Shown one piece after another: positions 1 to 8,869 of a DNA stretch of 64,000 nt. How positions within the stretch are numbered: position 1 is the stretch's first letter; every line of letters begins with the position of its first letter. The stretch covers positions 5,982,118 through 6,046,117 of the forward strand of contig NZ_JAIFZO010000002.1 in NCBI RefSeq assembly GCF_026341275.1. Reading direction: 5' to 3'. Origin of the DNA: Streptomyces ortus (GTDB lineage Bacteria; Actinomycetota; Actinomycetes; Streptomycetales; Streptomycetaceae). The translations under genes and the position numbers were made by a program. The notes beneath the pieces were generated by a model that saw only the letters and a list, made by a program, of their open reading frames with translations, made no database searches and was not told where the DNA came from.

Positions 1-558
1 GTTGGACTTGCCGGGATGGCGTGGATCCGTGACGACCGTGCCCGAGCAGACCATCGAACCCTCGGGGGAGTCGAAGAAGACCTTCCCGACCGGCGCGGCG
101 TTCTCGTGGTACGGCGTCTTCTCGCGCGTCGCCGTGACCGGCGCGGGCGCCGGGTCGCTGACACCCTGCTCGGCCGCCGCGTCGTTCGTGGAGAGCGTCT
201 TCTGCGGGTCCTCGGCCGCCGTCATCCGCTCGGGCTTCCAGAGGTCCTCGATCACCGGGTTGACGAAGTCCTGGGCCTCACTGAGCCACTTGTCCCTGTC
301 CCAGTTCTTCCACTCGCCGTCCTTCCAGTCGTCGACATCGATGCCGTGCTCCTTGAGCCGGTCGGCGATGTCGGCCGGAATCTTGATCTTGTCGGAACCG
401 GAGGTCTCGGAACCCGTGGCGGCCGGCCTGTCGGCGGCCTTGTCGTCCCCCGAGTCGCAGGCGGTGCCGGTGAGGGCCAGGGCCGCGGCGAGTCCGGCGG
501 CGGCGAGGACGCGGCGCCGTCCGCGACGTGCCGCGTAGGAGGGACGTGTGGGACGCAT
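1..558 (-). CDS. secreted trypsin-fold serine protease lipoprotein, N-terminal part (cut by window edge)
   Basis: Only the first 186 codons are inside the window; the rest runs off the left edge. The start is the ATG at 558-556. The N-terminus is basic and then hydrophobic, ending in LTGTAC, a lipobox, so the protein is probably exported and lipid-anchored. A charged region with the phrase RLKEHGID follows, and then the beginning of the protease domain (FFDSPEGSMVCSGTVV). It is clearly a paralogue of the next minus-strand gene: signal region, linker and protease start all align. The catalytic residues lie outside the window. By homology to its neighbour it should be a chymotrypsin/V8-like peptidase; its substrate is unknown. 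Confidence 0.85.
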   Translation of the reverse strand, partial: MRPTRPSYAARRGRRRVLAAAGLAAALALTGTACDSGDDKAADRPAATGSETSGSDKIKIPADIADRLKEHGIDVDDWKDGEWKNWDRDKWLSEAQDFVNPVIEDLWKPERMTAAEDPQKTLSTNDAAAEQGVSDPAPAPVTATREKTPYHENAAPVGKVFFDSPEGSMVCSGTVVTDPRHPGKSN

Positions 559-698
559 GGTGTGGTTACCCCCGATAGAACGTGTATTTCCGACCTGCGG
601 GGCAGGCGGCTGCGGGTCAGGCACCGGCGAATCGGGCACCTGTGGGTCCAGCCCTGGCCCCAGGAGAGGCCCACCCTGCCGCCGTCCGTCCCGGGCCG

Positions 699-1928
699 CT
701 ACCGCTGTGCCGCGTACTTCTTGCTCACCGCGTCGTAGATCCCCTTGGCCTCCGTGCCCAGGTGCGGACCCGCCAGCCAGCCCGCGGTCACCGGGCCGAT
801 CGAGGTGTTGGAGACCAGCGCGGGCTCACCGTCCGAGCCCGTCGCGACCCAGCCGCCGCCCGAGGAACCGCCGGTCATGGTGCACCCGATGCGGTACATC
901 GTCGGATTGGACTTGACGAGCGAGAGCCGGCCCGGCTTGTCCGTGCACTGGTACATGGTCTCCCCGTCGAACGGCTTCGCCGCCGGGTAACCGGTCGCGG
1001 TGATGTCCCCGACCTCGGACACGGCGGGAGCGTTGAAGTCGACCGGGAGGGCCGAACCGACGGTCTCCTCCAAGGACTTGCCGTCGCCACCCTTCTCCGG
1101 CGTCACATGGATGACGGCGAAGTCGTACGAGGCACCCTCGCCGCCCGTCGGGCCGCCCTGCTCGATCCACTGGTCCGAGGTCTGCGCCCAGTTGCCCCAC
1201 CAGACACCGTACGGAGCGACCTGCTCCTTGGTGGCGTTCGCGTTCTCGCCCGCCGACAGCGCGCTGTTGTTGTACGAGGGCACGAAGGCGATGTTGCGGT
1301 ACCAGCCGCCCTTGGCACCCGCGTGCACACAGTGGCCCGCCGTCCAGACGAGGTTGGACTTGCCCGGGTGGGCGGGGTCCTCGACCACGGTCGCCGAGCA
1401 GACCATGGTGCCCTCGGGGGAGTCGAAGAACACCTTGCCCGCCTCGGGCACGTTCTCGTGGTACGCCGCCGGGACGGCCTGCGCCTCCACCGGCGCCGGC
1501 TCGGGGTCGGTCACACCCTGGTCACCGGAGAGGTCGTTCTCGTCGACCCCCTTGCCCTGGTCCGGGTCCTCGGCCTCGCGCATACGGTCCGGGTCCCACA
1601 GGTCCGCGATGATCGGGTTGATGTAGTCGCCGGCCTCGCGCAACCAGTCGTCCCGGTCCCAGTCCTTCCAGGCCCCGTCCTTCCACTTGTCCATGTCGAT
1701 GCCGTGCTCTTTGAGCCGGTCCTTGATGTCGTCCGGGATCTGGATCTTGCCGTCACCGGCCGCGGCGGCGGACGTCTCGGCAGCCGCGTCGGCGTCCGTA
1801 CCGGAGTCACAGGCGGTGGTGGTCAGAGCCAGCGCGGTGGCCATGCCGACCGCGGCGAGCACGGGGGAGATTCTGCGGCGCGGGCTCCTCCCTGGACGGG
1901 CGGTGAAGAGCGGGCGTATCGGTCGCAT
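699..1928 (-). CDS. secreted serine protease lipoprotein (chymotrypsin/V8-like)
   Basis: Product of 409 residues from the ATG at 1928, chosen because GGGGGAG lies just upstream; a start 20 codons earlier is possible but would put extra residues before the signal peptide. The signal ends in the lipobox LTTTAC (Cys40). A charged region follows, with RLKEHGID near residue 71. The protease domain carries WTAGHC (His199), SYDFAV (Asp269) and GGSSGGG (Ser356), an intact catalytic triad. It should act at the outer face of the membrane. It lies directly upstream of a truncated paralogue in the same direction, about 140 bp apart, so the two are a tandem duplication. Substrate unknown. Confidence 0.9.
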   Translation of the reverse strand: MRPIRPLFTARPGRSPRRRISPVLAAVGMATALALTTTACDSGTDADAAAETSAAAAGDGKIQIPDDIKDRLKEHGIDMDKWKDGAWKDWDRDDWLREAGDYINPIIADLWDPDRMREAEDPDQGKGVDENDLSGDQGVTDPEPAPVEAQAVPAAYHENVPEAGKVFFDSPEGTMVCSATVVEDPAHPGKSNLVWTAGHCVHAGAKGGWYRNIAFVPSYNNSALSAGENANATKEQVAPYGVWWGNWAQTSDQWIEQGGPTGGEGASYDFAVIHVTPEKGGDGKSLEETVGSALPVDFNAPAVSEVGDITATGYPAAKPFDGETMYQCTDKPGRLSLVKSNPTMYRIGCTMTGGSSGGGWVATGSDGEPALVSNTSIGPVTAGWLAGPHLGTEAKGIYDAVSKKYAAQR

Positions 1929-2301
1929 GGTGTGAACTCCCCCTGGAGGTGAACGAACTGCTCTGTGCTGCCACCCCGGACCCCGCACGGATCCGGGGAC
2001 CCGTACGTACCCGACGTGGACCGTGGGTGCTGATCAGCGAGGATCGCCGAACGGCACCACAGACTATGCCGTTGCTGTGGGGGACTTCCGACGGGCCCGC
2101 AACGGTTCCGTCACGGCGAGGATCTTCGGCCCGCCGCTGCCCCGCCGTTGCCCCGCGCGGTTCTTGTCGTTGGTACGTACGGGGGACGTTCCGGCTGCGT
2201 TCATTCCCCCTGCCGCCTCCCATCGGGCGGACCGGCGACGCGCCTCCGCACAGCGTGGCGTGAGCGGCGTGAACAGCGTGAACAGCGTGAGGACGGCAGA
2301 C
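1929..2301. other. divergent intergenic region without a recognised gene
   Basis: This 373-bp stretch separates the minus-strand protease from the plus-strand aminotransferase and must hold both promoters. The minus-strand Shine-Dalgarno GGGGGAG is visible near 1936-1942. Toward 2260-2295 there is a short repeat of GCGTGAACA units leading into the proposed aminotransferase start. I looked for an iron box (consensus TTAGGTTAGGCTCACCTAA) and saw none. Confidence 0.5.
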
Positions 2302-3807
2302 GTGGCTGTGACGGAGTCTGCGCCCGAGACGGCGCCCGCGACCCAGGAAGCGGCGGGGGCGCGCACGATGCATGAAGCGGCGGGGGCGCACGCGGTGCAG
2401 GAGAACGCGAGGGCGCGCACGGCGCGCGACACCGCGACCGTGCACACGATGAACGAGAACGCGACGGCGCGCACGGCGCGCACGGCGCAAGAGGGCATCC
2501 TGCGGCGGCAGTCGGCGCGCGAGTCCGCGGCACGCACCTACGCGCGCGCCCTGCCGATCGTCCCCGTCCGGGCGCGCGGGCTGACCATCGAGGGCGCCGA
2601 CGGGAGCCGCTATCTCGACTGCCTCTCCGGCGCGGGCACACTGGCCCTTGGCCACAACCACCCGGTCGTCCTGGAGGCCATCCGGAAGGTCCTCGACTCG
2701 GGAGCCCCGCTGCACGTCCTGGACCTGGCCACGCCCGTCAAGGACGCCTTCACCACCGAGCTGTTCCGCACCCTGCCGCCCGGTCTCGCCGACCGCGCGC
2801 GGGTGCAGTTCTGCGGCCCCGCGGGCACGGACGCCGTGGAGGCGGCGCTGAAACTGGTGCGCACCGCGACCGGACGCAGCGGGATCCTCGCCTTCACGGG
2901 CGCCTACCACGGGATGACGGAGGGGGCGCTCGCGGCATCCGGAGGCGCTCCCGACGTACGAGTCACGCGCCTGCCCTATCCGCAGGACTACCGCTGCCCG
3001 TTCGGCGTCGGCGGCGAGCACGGGGCCGAACTCGCCGCCCGCTGGACGCAGTCCCTCCTCGACGACACGAAATCCGGGGTGCCGAACCCCGCCGGAATGA
3101 TCCTCGAACCGGTGCAGGGCGAGGGCGGGGTGATCCCGGCCCGCGACGACTGGATGCGGTGGATACGGGAGATCACCGCGGCGCGCTCCATTCCACTGAT
3201 CGCCGACGAGGTGCAGACCGGGGTCGGCCGGACCGGCACCTTCTGGGCGGTCGGGCACAGCGGCGTCACACCCGACGTGATGGTCCTGTCCAAGGCCATC
3301 GGCGGCAGCCTGCCGCTGGCCGTCGTCGTCTACCGCGACGACCTCGACGTATGGGAACCGGGCGCCCACGCCGGCACGTTCCGGGGCAACCAGCTCGCCA
3401 TGGCGGCGGGCGCCGCGACCCTCGCGTACGTCCGCGAGAACGGACTCGCCGAGCGCGCCGCCGCACTGGGCGACCGCATGATCGGCCGACTCCGCGCTCT
3501 GGAGGCCGACTTCGGCTGCGTCGGGGAGGTGCGCGGCCGGGGGCTGATGATCGGCGTCGAGTTCGTGGATCCCGAGAGGCCCTCCACGACCCCCGGCGGG
3601 CCTCCTCCCGCCGCGCCCGCGCCGGCCGCCGCCGTCCAGCGGGCGTGCCTGAGACGCGGACTGATCGTGGAACTGGGTGGCAGGGACTCCAGCGTGGTGC
3701 GTCTGCTTCCACCGCTCACGATCACGGACGAGCAGGCGACCGCGGTACTGGACCGGCTCGCGGACGCGGTGGCGGAGGTGGCGGCGGAGCCGGCGCACTC
3801 CTGGTGA
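2302..3807 (+). CDS. class III PLP aminotransferase, 2,4-diaminobutyrate transaminase-like (siderophore locus)
   Basis: Predicted 501 residues from GTG 2302, with GAGGA at 2289-2293. The start is uncertain because the reading frame extends upstream and the first 50 or so codons are low-complexity. The conserved fold begins around RTYARALPIVPVRARG, and the PLP-binding lysine is in MVLSKAIGGSLPLA (about Lys331). The sequence most resembles diaminobutyrate-2-oxoglutarate transaminases of the RhbA/DAT type, which make 2,4-diaminobutyrate from aspartate semialdehyde. It precedes three NIS siderophore genes in the same direction, so it probably supplies a diamine building block. The usual partner decarboxylase is absent here. 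A shorter start at ATG 2449 would give a more typical length. Confidence 0.85.
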   Translation: MAVTESAPETAPATQEAAGARTMHEAAGAHAVQENARARTARDTATVHTMNENATARTARTAQEGILRRQSARESAARTYARALPIVPVRARGLTIEGADGSRYLDCLSGAGTLALGHNHPVVLEAIRKVLDSGAPLHVLDLATPVKDAFTTELFRTLPPGLADRARVQFCGPAGTDAVEAALKLVRTATGRSGILAFTGAYHGMTEGALAASGGAPDVRVTRLPYPQDYRCPFGVGGEHGAELAARWTQSLLDDTKSGVPNPAGMILEPVQGEGGVIPARDDWMRWIREITAARSIPLIADEVQTGVGRTGTFWAVGHSGVTPDVMVLSKAIGGSLPLAVVVYRDDLDVWEPGAHAGTFRGNQLAMAAGAATLAYVRENGLAERAAALGDRMIGRLRALEADFGCVGEVRGRGLMIGVEFVDPERPSTTPGGPPPAAPAPAAAVQRACLRRGLIVELGGRDSSVVRLLPPLTITDEQATAVLDRLADAVAEVAAEPAHSW

Positions 3808-3873
3808 CCGCCACACGGCAGCACCGAGCAGCACCTCCCACCTCACCACCCCGAACCACTCCAAGGAACCTCT

Positions 3874-5910
3874 TTGAACGCCACGCCCGCATCCGACGGA
3901 CGCCCCCAGCCCCACGAGCGAGCAACCTGCCGCCCACAGGTCCCGCTCGGGCCGGGGGCCGAAGCGGTCCCCCGGCAGAAGGGAGGGGCCAGGAAGTCCG
4001 AAGGACTGTACGGCGCCCACACCGATCTGCTGGAACACCCCGACCCGCACACCGCCGCCCAGGCCGCGGCCGTGGAGAACCTGCTGCGCTGCTGGGTACG
4101 CGAGCACGACCTCCCCGCTCCGGTCGACGGCACCCTGCGCATCCCCCTTCCCGCCAGTGGCACGGCCCTCGTCGTCCCGGTCCAGTACTGGTCCCCCACG
4201 GGCTGGCACCGACTGGGCCCGCCTCACCTGGCCAGCGCCCCCGACGAGGCACCTCCCACCGACGCCGTCACGCTCGCGGCCCTGCTGGGCCGCGAGATCC
4301 CGACGCGCGAAACGCCGATGTACGGCACGCCGACGCACGGGACTCCGGCCGTACCGGGTGCGACCGCCGTCGAGGGAAGCGCGTACGGCGCCGCCGCGGC
4401 GGCGGTCGCCGGGTTCCGGGTACCGGTCGACGACGGTGACCTGGTCGGCCGGGTCGCGGACTCCCTGCGACGGACCGTCGTCTTCATCGCGGACCGCAGG
4501 GCGAACCCCGCCGACGGCTCCGACCTCTTCCTCTCCGCCGAACAGTCACTACTGCTCGGCCATCCGCTCCACCCCACCCCGAAGAGCCGCGACGGCCTCT
4601 CTGTCGCCGAGAACCGGCTCTACTCGCCGGAGTTGAGGGGCTCCTTCGCGCTGCACTGGATGGCCGTAGCCCCCTCCGTGCTCGCCACCGACTCGGCGTG
4701 GACCGAGCGGGGCCGACCTGTGGCGGCCGGACAGCTCACGGCCCGGCTCGCCGGTACTGGACTGCGACTGCCCGAGGGGTACGCCGCGCTGCCGATGCAC
4801 CCCTGGCAGCTTCGAGAAGTCCACCGGCGCCCGGACACCGCGAACCTCCTGACCGCCGGTCTGCTCCGCGACCTCGGCCCCCATGGCTCCCCATGGCACC
4901 CGACCTCCTCCGTCCGCACCCTCTACCGCTCCGGTGCCCCCGCGATGCTGAAGCTGTCGCTGGGCCTGCGCATCACCAACTCCCGCAGGGAGAACCTCCG
5001 CAAGGAATTCCACCGCGGGGTGGAGGTCCACCGCCTGCTGCGGGCCGGCCTCGCCGAACAGTGGCAGGCGGCCCACCCCGGCTTCGACATCGTGCGCGAC
5101 CCCGCGTGGCTCGCGGTGAACGAATCCGACGGCACCCCGGTGACCGGCCTCGACGTGATGATCCGCCACAATCCGTTCACGCCGACCGACGATGTCTCCT
5201 GTATCGCGGGGCTCGTCTCGCCCAGGCCCGGCGGCACGCCCCCCGGACAGCGGCACCCCGAGCCGGCCCGGTCCGTGAGCCGCTCCCGGCTCACCGAGAT
5301 CGTCACCCGGCTCGCCGGACGCACGGGCCGACCGCGCGGAGCGGTCGCCGCCGAGTGGTTCCTGCGCTACCTCGAACACGTCGTCCGCCCGGTCCTCTGG
5401 CTCGACAGCGAAGCGGGCATCGCGCTGGAGGCACACCAGCAGAACACCCTGCTCCTGCTGGACCAGGACGGCTGGCCCAGGGGTGGCCGCTACCGCGACA
5501 ACCAGGGCTACTACTTCCGCGAGTCCCGCCGCGCGGAGCTGAGCAAGCGGCTGCCCGGCATCGGCGAGCACAGCGACACCTTCGTCTCCGACGAGGTCAC
5601 CGACGAACGGTTCGCCTACTACCTCGCCATCAACAACGTGCTCGGTCTCATCGGCGCCTTCGGCTCCCAACGTCTCGCCGATGAACGGCTGTTGCTGGCC
5701 GCCTTCCGTCGCTTCCTCACCAACGTCGCCTCCGGCCCGGGCCGCCTGCCGCGAACCACCCTGCCCGCCCTTCTGCTCGACTCTCCCGTCCTGCGCTGCA
5801 AGGCGAATCTGCTGACCCGGCTGCACGGCCTCGACGAACTCGTCGGCCCGGTCGACACCCAGTCCGTCTACGTCACCATCGCCAACCCCCTGCGCTCCTG
5901 GCGAACATGA
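3874..5910 (+). CDS. IucA/IucC-family NIS siderophore synthetase (first copy)
   Basis: Product of 678 residues from a TTG start preceded by AAGGAA. IucA/IucC enzymes use ATP to condense a carboxylate, often citrate, with an amine or alcohol. Seen here: LPMHPWQLREV, then SSVRTLYRSG followed by MLKLSLGLRITNSR (Lys about 360, nucleotide-binding region), and EAHQQNTLLLL (about 519) in the C-terminal FhuF-like part. The usual family length is about 580-620, so the N-terminal extension of roughly 60 residues suggests either a true extension or a later start. The 66-bp gap after the aminotransferase and the same orientation suggest an operon. Exact substrates cannot be read from sequence. Confidence 0.93.
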   Translation: MNATPASDGRPQPHERATCRPQVPLGPGAEAVPRQKGGARKSEGLYGAHTDLLEHPDPHTAAQAAAVENLLRCWVREHDLPAPVDGTLRIPLPASGTALVVPVQYWSPTGWHRLGPPHLASAPDEAPPTDAVTLAALLGREIPTRETPMYGTPTHGTPAVPGATAVEGSAYGAAAAAVAGFRVPVDDGDLVGRVADSLRRTVVFIADRRANPADGSDLFLSAEQSLLLGHPLHPTPKSRDGLSVAENRLYSPELRGSFALHWMAVAPSVLATDSAWTERGRPVAAGQLTARLAGTGLRLPEGYAALPMHPWQLREVHRRPDTANLLTAGLLRDLGPHGSPWHPTSSVRTLYRSGAPAMLKLSLGLRITNSRRENLRKEFHRGVEVHRLLRAGLAEQWQAAHPGFDIVRDPAWLAVNESDGTPVTGLDVMIRHNPFTPTDDVSCIAGLVSPRPGGTPPGQRHPEPARSVSRSRLTEIVTRLAGRTGRPRGAVAAEWFLRYLEHVVRPVLWLDSEAGIALEAHQQNTLLLLDQDGWPRGGRYRDNQGYYFRESRRAELSKRLPGIGEHSDTFVSDEVTDERFAYYLAINNVLGLIGAFGSQRLADERLLLAAFRRFLTNVASGPGRLPRTTLPALLLDSPVLRCKANLLTRLHGLDELVGPVDTQSVYVTIANPLRSWRT

Positions 5911-5963
5911 CCCACTCCGTCACATGACCCACTCCGTCTCCGTCTCCTGAGAGGAGCGTCGCC

Positions 5964-6650
5964 GTGCCTCCCCCCGACGCCAGCAGCCCGGGCAACGCGG
6001 ACACCCTCGACCTGCGTCTGCCGGACGACTTCCTCGCGCTCTTCACCAAGGACGTCCACCCCTTCACCCCCGCAGGTGAGGACCTGCTCGACCGTGTCGG
6101 TGACTGGGGGCCGACGGCCACCTCCGCGGGCGCCTTCCACCTCGTCCCCGTACGCCTCGACCGTGACCTTCCGCTGATCGGGCGCTGGATGAACGACCCC
6201 GCGGTGGCCGCCTTCTGGGAACTCTCCGGGCCCGGTACGGCGACCGAGGACCATCTGCGCGCCCAGCTCGACGGCGACGGACGCAGCGTCCCCTGTCTCG
6301 GCATGCTGAACGGCACCCCGATGAGCTACTGGGAGATCTACCGCGCCGATCTCGACCCGCTGGCCCGCCATTACCCGGCCCGCCTGCACGACACCGGTAT
6401 CCACCTCCTCATCGGCGGCGTCGCCCATCGCGGGCGGGGACTCGGCACGGTCCTCCTCCGTGCTGTCTCCGACCTCGTCCTCGACCGTCGTCCCTCCTGC
6501 GCACGCGTGGTCGCGGAGCCCGACCTTCGCAACACCCCCTCCGTGGCCGCCTTCCTGGGCGCCGGCTTCCGGTTCTCCGCCGAGGTCGAGCTGCCCGACA
6601 AGAAGGCAGCCCTCATGGTCCGAGACCGGGCCCTGCGCGCTCTGTTGTAG
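5964..6650 (+). CDS. GNAT acyltransferase, IucB/AlcB-like siderophore N-acyltransferase
   Basis: Product of 228 residues from GTG 5964, with GAGAGGAG just upstream. Family features are RWMNDPAVAAFWEL, MSYWEIYRAD, HLLIGGVAHRGRGLGTVLL (acetyl-CoA binding loop) and a C-terminal AAFLGAGFRF. This is the IucB/RhbD/AlcB type, which transfers acetyl or succinyl groups to N-hydroxylated diamines to make hydroxamates. It sits between two IucA/IucC synthetases, so its role in making the siderophore monomer is well supported by context. No N-hydroxylase gene is seen nearby, so hydroxylation must be supplied from elsewhere or the substrate is not hydroxylated. A short direct repeat of ATGACCCACTCCGTC lies just before it (5908-5940). 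Confidence 0.88.
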   Translation: MPPPDASSPGNADTLDLRLPDDFLALFTKDVHPFTPAGEDLLDRVGDWGPTATSAGAFHLVPVRLDRDLPLIGRWMNDPAVAAFWELSGPGTATEDHLRAQLDGDGRSVPCLGMLNGTPMSYWEIYRADLDPLARHYPARLHDTGIHLLIGGVAHRGRGLGTVLLRAVSDLVLDRRPSCARVVAEPDLRNTPSVAAFLGAGFRFSAEVELPDKKAALMVRDRALRALL

Positions 6651-6708
6651 ATCCGTCACTTGCAGTAACGAAACACGTCCCGATCAGGTTCCCAGTCGAG
6701 GAGTCCCT

Positions 6709-8769
6709 GTGCCGAACCCGTCCGCCGCCCCGGCTCCCGGAGAGCCCTCAGATCTCTACGACCCGCCGGAACTGAGCCAGGAGAGATGGGAGGCGGCGGG
6801 GCGCCGCCTGCTCGCGAAGATGATCGGTGAGTTCGCGCACGAGGAGATCCTGCTGCCGGAACCGGCTGCGCACCGCGGCGGCGGTACGGCGGCAGCCGGC
6901 GTTCCCATCAGAGGAGACGATTCGCCTCCCGGCACAGAGGCTCAGGGACCGCCCGCCTCGCCGCCCACCTCGCCCCCCGCCCTCAGGCCCCAGGCCGCGC
7001 CCTCCATCGAGCCCGAACCGGCCGGCCCCGCCCTCGACGGCGAACGCTCCTACACACTCCGTCTCGACGCCGGTGGCATCCTTGCTTTCCGCGCCCGCCG
7101 TGGGGCGTACGACAGCTGGCGGGTCGACCCGTCATCACTCACGCTGACCGAAGCGACCGGGACAACCGCGGCACCTGCCGCCGAACGCGCCGCCTGGACC
7201 GTACTCGCAGCCGAAGCCGAGTCCTCCCCGCACCAGCGGCCCTACACCGACCCCCTCGACTTCCTCACGCGCGCGCGTGCCGTGCTCCACCTCGACGGCG
7301 CCACCCTCGGCCACGTTATCCGAGAGCTGTCCACCACCCTCGCCGCGGACGCCCGGCTGGACCACACCGCACTCCCGGCCGCCCGCCTCGCCGATCTCGG
7401 ATACGCGGAGCTGGAGGGCCACCAGACGGGCCACCCCTGGATCGTCCTCAACAAGGGGCGGCTCGGCTTCTCCGCGACCGACGCCGCCCAGTGGGCGCCC
7501 GAGGGCCGAAGGGCCACCGTCCTGCCCTGGATCGCCGTCCACACCTCGCTCGCCACCTACCGGGGCGTCCGGGGCCTGGACAGCGCCGATCAGCTCTACG
7601 CGCGCGAGCTCGACCCGGCTGTCCGCAAGTCGTACGACACCGCACTGCGCACACGGGGGCTCACTCCGGAGTCGTACCTCTATCTGCCCGTGCATCCCTG
7701 GCAGTGGAACGACGTCGTGCTGCCGCTCTTCGCGCCCTCCGTCGCCGCCGGAGCCATCGTCCCCCTGCCCCCGGACGGCGATCTCCGTCTGCCCCAGCAG
7801 TCGATCCGTACGTTCCTGAACACCTCACGTCCGGACCGGCACACCGTGAAGCTGTCGCTGTCCGTCCTCAACACCCTTGTGTGGCGCGGGCTCCCGACGG
7901 AACGGACGCTCGCCGCCCCCGCGGTCACGGCCTGGATGCACGGGCTGCGGGACACCGATCCCTTCCTGCACGACACCTGCGGGGTGATCCTGCTGGGCGA
8001 GGTCGCGTCCGTGACGGTCGGGCACCCGGTCTACGACGCGCTGCCGGAAGTCCCGTACCAGTACAGGGAACTGCTCGGCGCGATCTGGCGCGAGCCGCTC
8101 TCCCGCCATCTCGCACCCGGCGAACGCGCCCGTACGCTCGCCGCCCTGCTGCACACCGACCCCGAGGGCCGTGCCTTCGCGGCGGAGCTCGTCGACCGCT
8201 CGGGCCTCGACCCGCGCAGCTGGCTGCGCCGCCTGTTCGCCGCGCTGCTGCCGCCCCTGCTGCACTTCCTCTACCGCTACGGCACGGTGTTCAGCCCGCA
8301 CGGCGAGAACGCGATCGTCGTCTTCGACGACCACGACGTACCCGTGCGGCTCGCGGTGAAGGACTTCGTGGACGACGTGAACGTGAGCGCCGAGCGCCTC
8401 CCCGAGCACGCCTCGATGCCCGACGACGTACGGGCGGTGCTGCTCACCGAACCGGCCGCCTTCCTCACCCAGTTCATCCACTCCGGGCTCTTCGTCGGCG
8501 TCTTCCGCTATCTGGCCCCGCTGTGCCAGGAGCAACTGGGTGTCCGTGAGGACGAGTTCTGGTCACTCGTCCGGGCGGAGATCATCCGGCACCACCAGCT
8601 CTTTCCCGAGCTCAAGGAACGCTACGAAACGTTCGACCTGCTCACTCCCCGTATCGAGCGGCTCTGCCTCAACCGCAACCGGCTGCACCTCGACGGTTAC
8701 CGGGACCGGCCGCGGCGCCCGCACGCCGCCGTGCACGGCACCGTCCCGAACCCCCTCCACCGGTCGTGA
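6709..8769 (+). CDS. IucA/IucC-family NIS siderophore synthetase (second copy)
   Basis: Product of 686 residues from GTG 6709, with GAGGAG five bases upstream; the open frame continues upstream but overlaps the acyltransferase. The first 120 residues are Pro/Ala-rich and poorly conserved. The core has LEGHQTGHPW, then YLPVHPWQWNDV, RTFLNTSRPDRHTVKLSLSV (Lys about 381) and SPHGENAIVVF (His about 531, Glu about 533). It differs clearly from the first copy, so the two are distinct subfamilies that probably catalyse successive condensations, as in aerobactin-type assembly. It ends the locus, and the next gene has its own upstream region. The final product is unknown to me. Confidence 0.93.
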   Translation: MPNPSAAPAPGEPSDLYDPPELSQERWEAAGRRLLAKMIGEFAHEEILLPEPAAHRGGGTAAAGVPIRGDDSPPGTEAQGPPASPPTSPPALRPQAAPSIEPEPAGPALDGERSYTLRLDAGGILAFRARRGAYDSWRVDPSSLTLTEATGTTAAPAAERAAWTVLAAEAESSPHQRPYTDPLDFLTRARAVLHLDGATLGHVIRELSTTLAADARLDHTALPAARLADLGYAELEGHQTGHPWIVLNKGRLGFSATDAAQWAPEGRRATVLPWIAVHTSLATYRGVRGLDSADQLYARELDPAVRKSYDTALRTRGLTPESYLYLPVHPWQWNDVVLPLFAPSVAAGAIVPLPPDGDLRLPQQSIRTFLNTSRPDRHTVKLSLSVLNTLVWRGLPTERTLAAPAVTAWMHGLRDTDPFLHDTCGVILLGEVASVTVGHPVYDALPEVPYQYRELLGAIWREPLSRHLAPGERARTLAALLHTDPEGRAFAAELVDRSGLDPRSWLRRLFAALLPPLLHFLYRYGTVFSPHGENAIVVFDDHDVPVRLAVKDFVDDVNVSAERLPEHASMPDDVRAVLLTEPAAFLTQFIHSGLFVGVFRYLAPLCQEQLGVREDEFWSLVRAEIIRHHQLFPELKERYETFDLLTPRIERLCLNRNRLHLDGYRDRPRRPHAAVHGTVPNPLHRS

Positions 8770-8852
8770 TCACCCGCGCCGCCGTGGCCCGGGTACGCGT
8801 CCTGATCACATCCCCCTCCACCGCCGCGATCACCCGGTTGTCAGTGCCGACC

Positions 8853-8858
8853 CGTAGG
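8853..8858 (+). promoter_or_regulatory. putative -10 hexamer for the DinG-type helicase
   Basis: TAGGGT lies 11 bases before the ATG at 8870, and no Shine-Dalgarno sequence is seen in between. This fits a leaderless or near-leaderless transcript. No convincing -35 at normal spacing was found. Confidence 0.35.
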
Positions 8859-8869
8859 GTGGGCTGGCT

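Noticed and set aside
1807-4338. 843-codon open frame on the minus strand across three real features
   Set aside because: It crosses the divergent promoter and the aminotransferase and synthetase genes; explained by GC codon bias.
8837-8858. TTGTCA / TAGGGT as a full -35/-10 promoter
   Set aside because: The spacer is only about 10-11 bases, too short for a sigma-70 promoter; only the -10 was kept.
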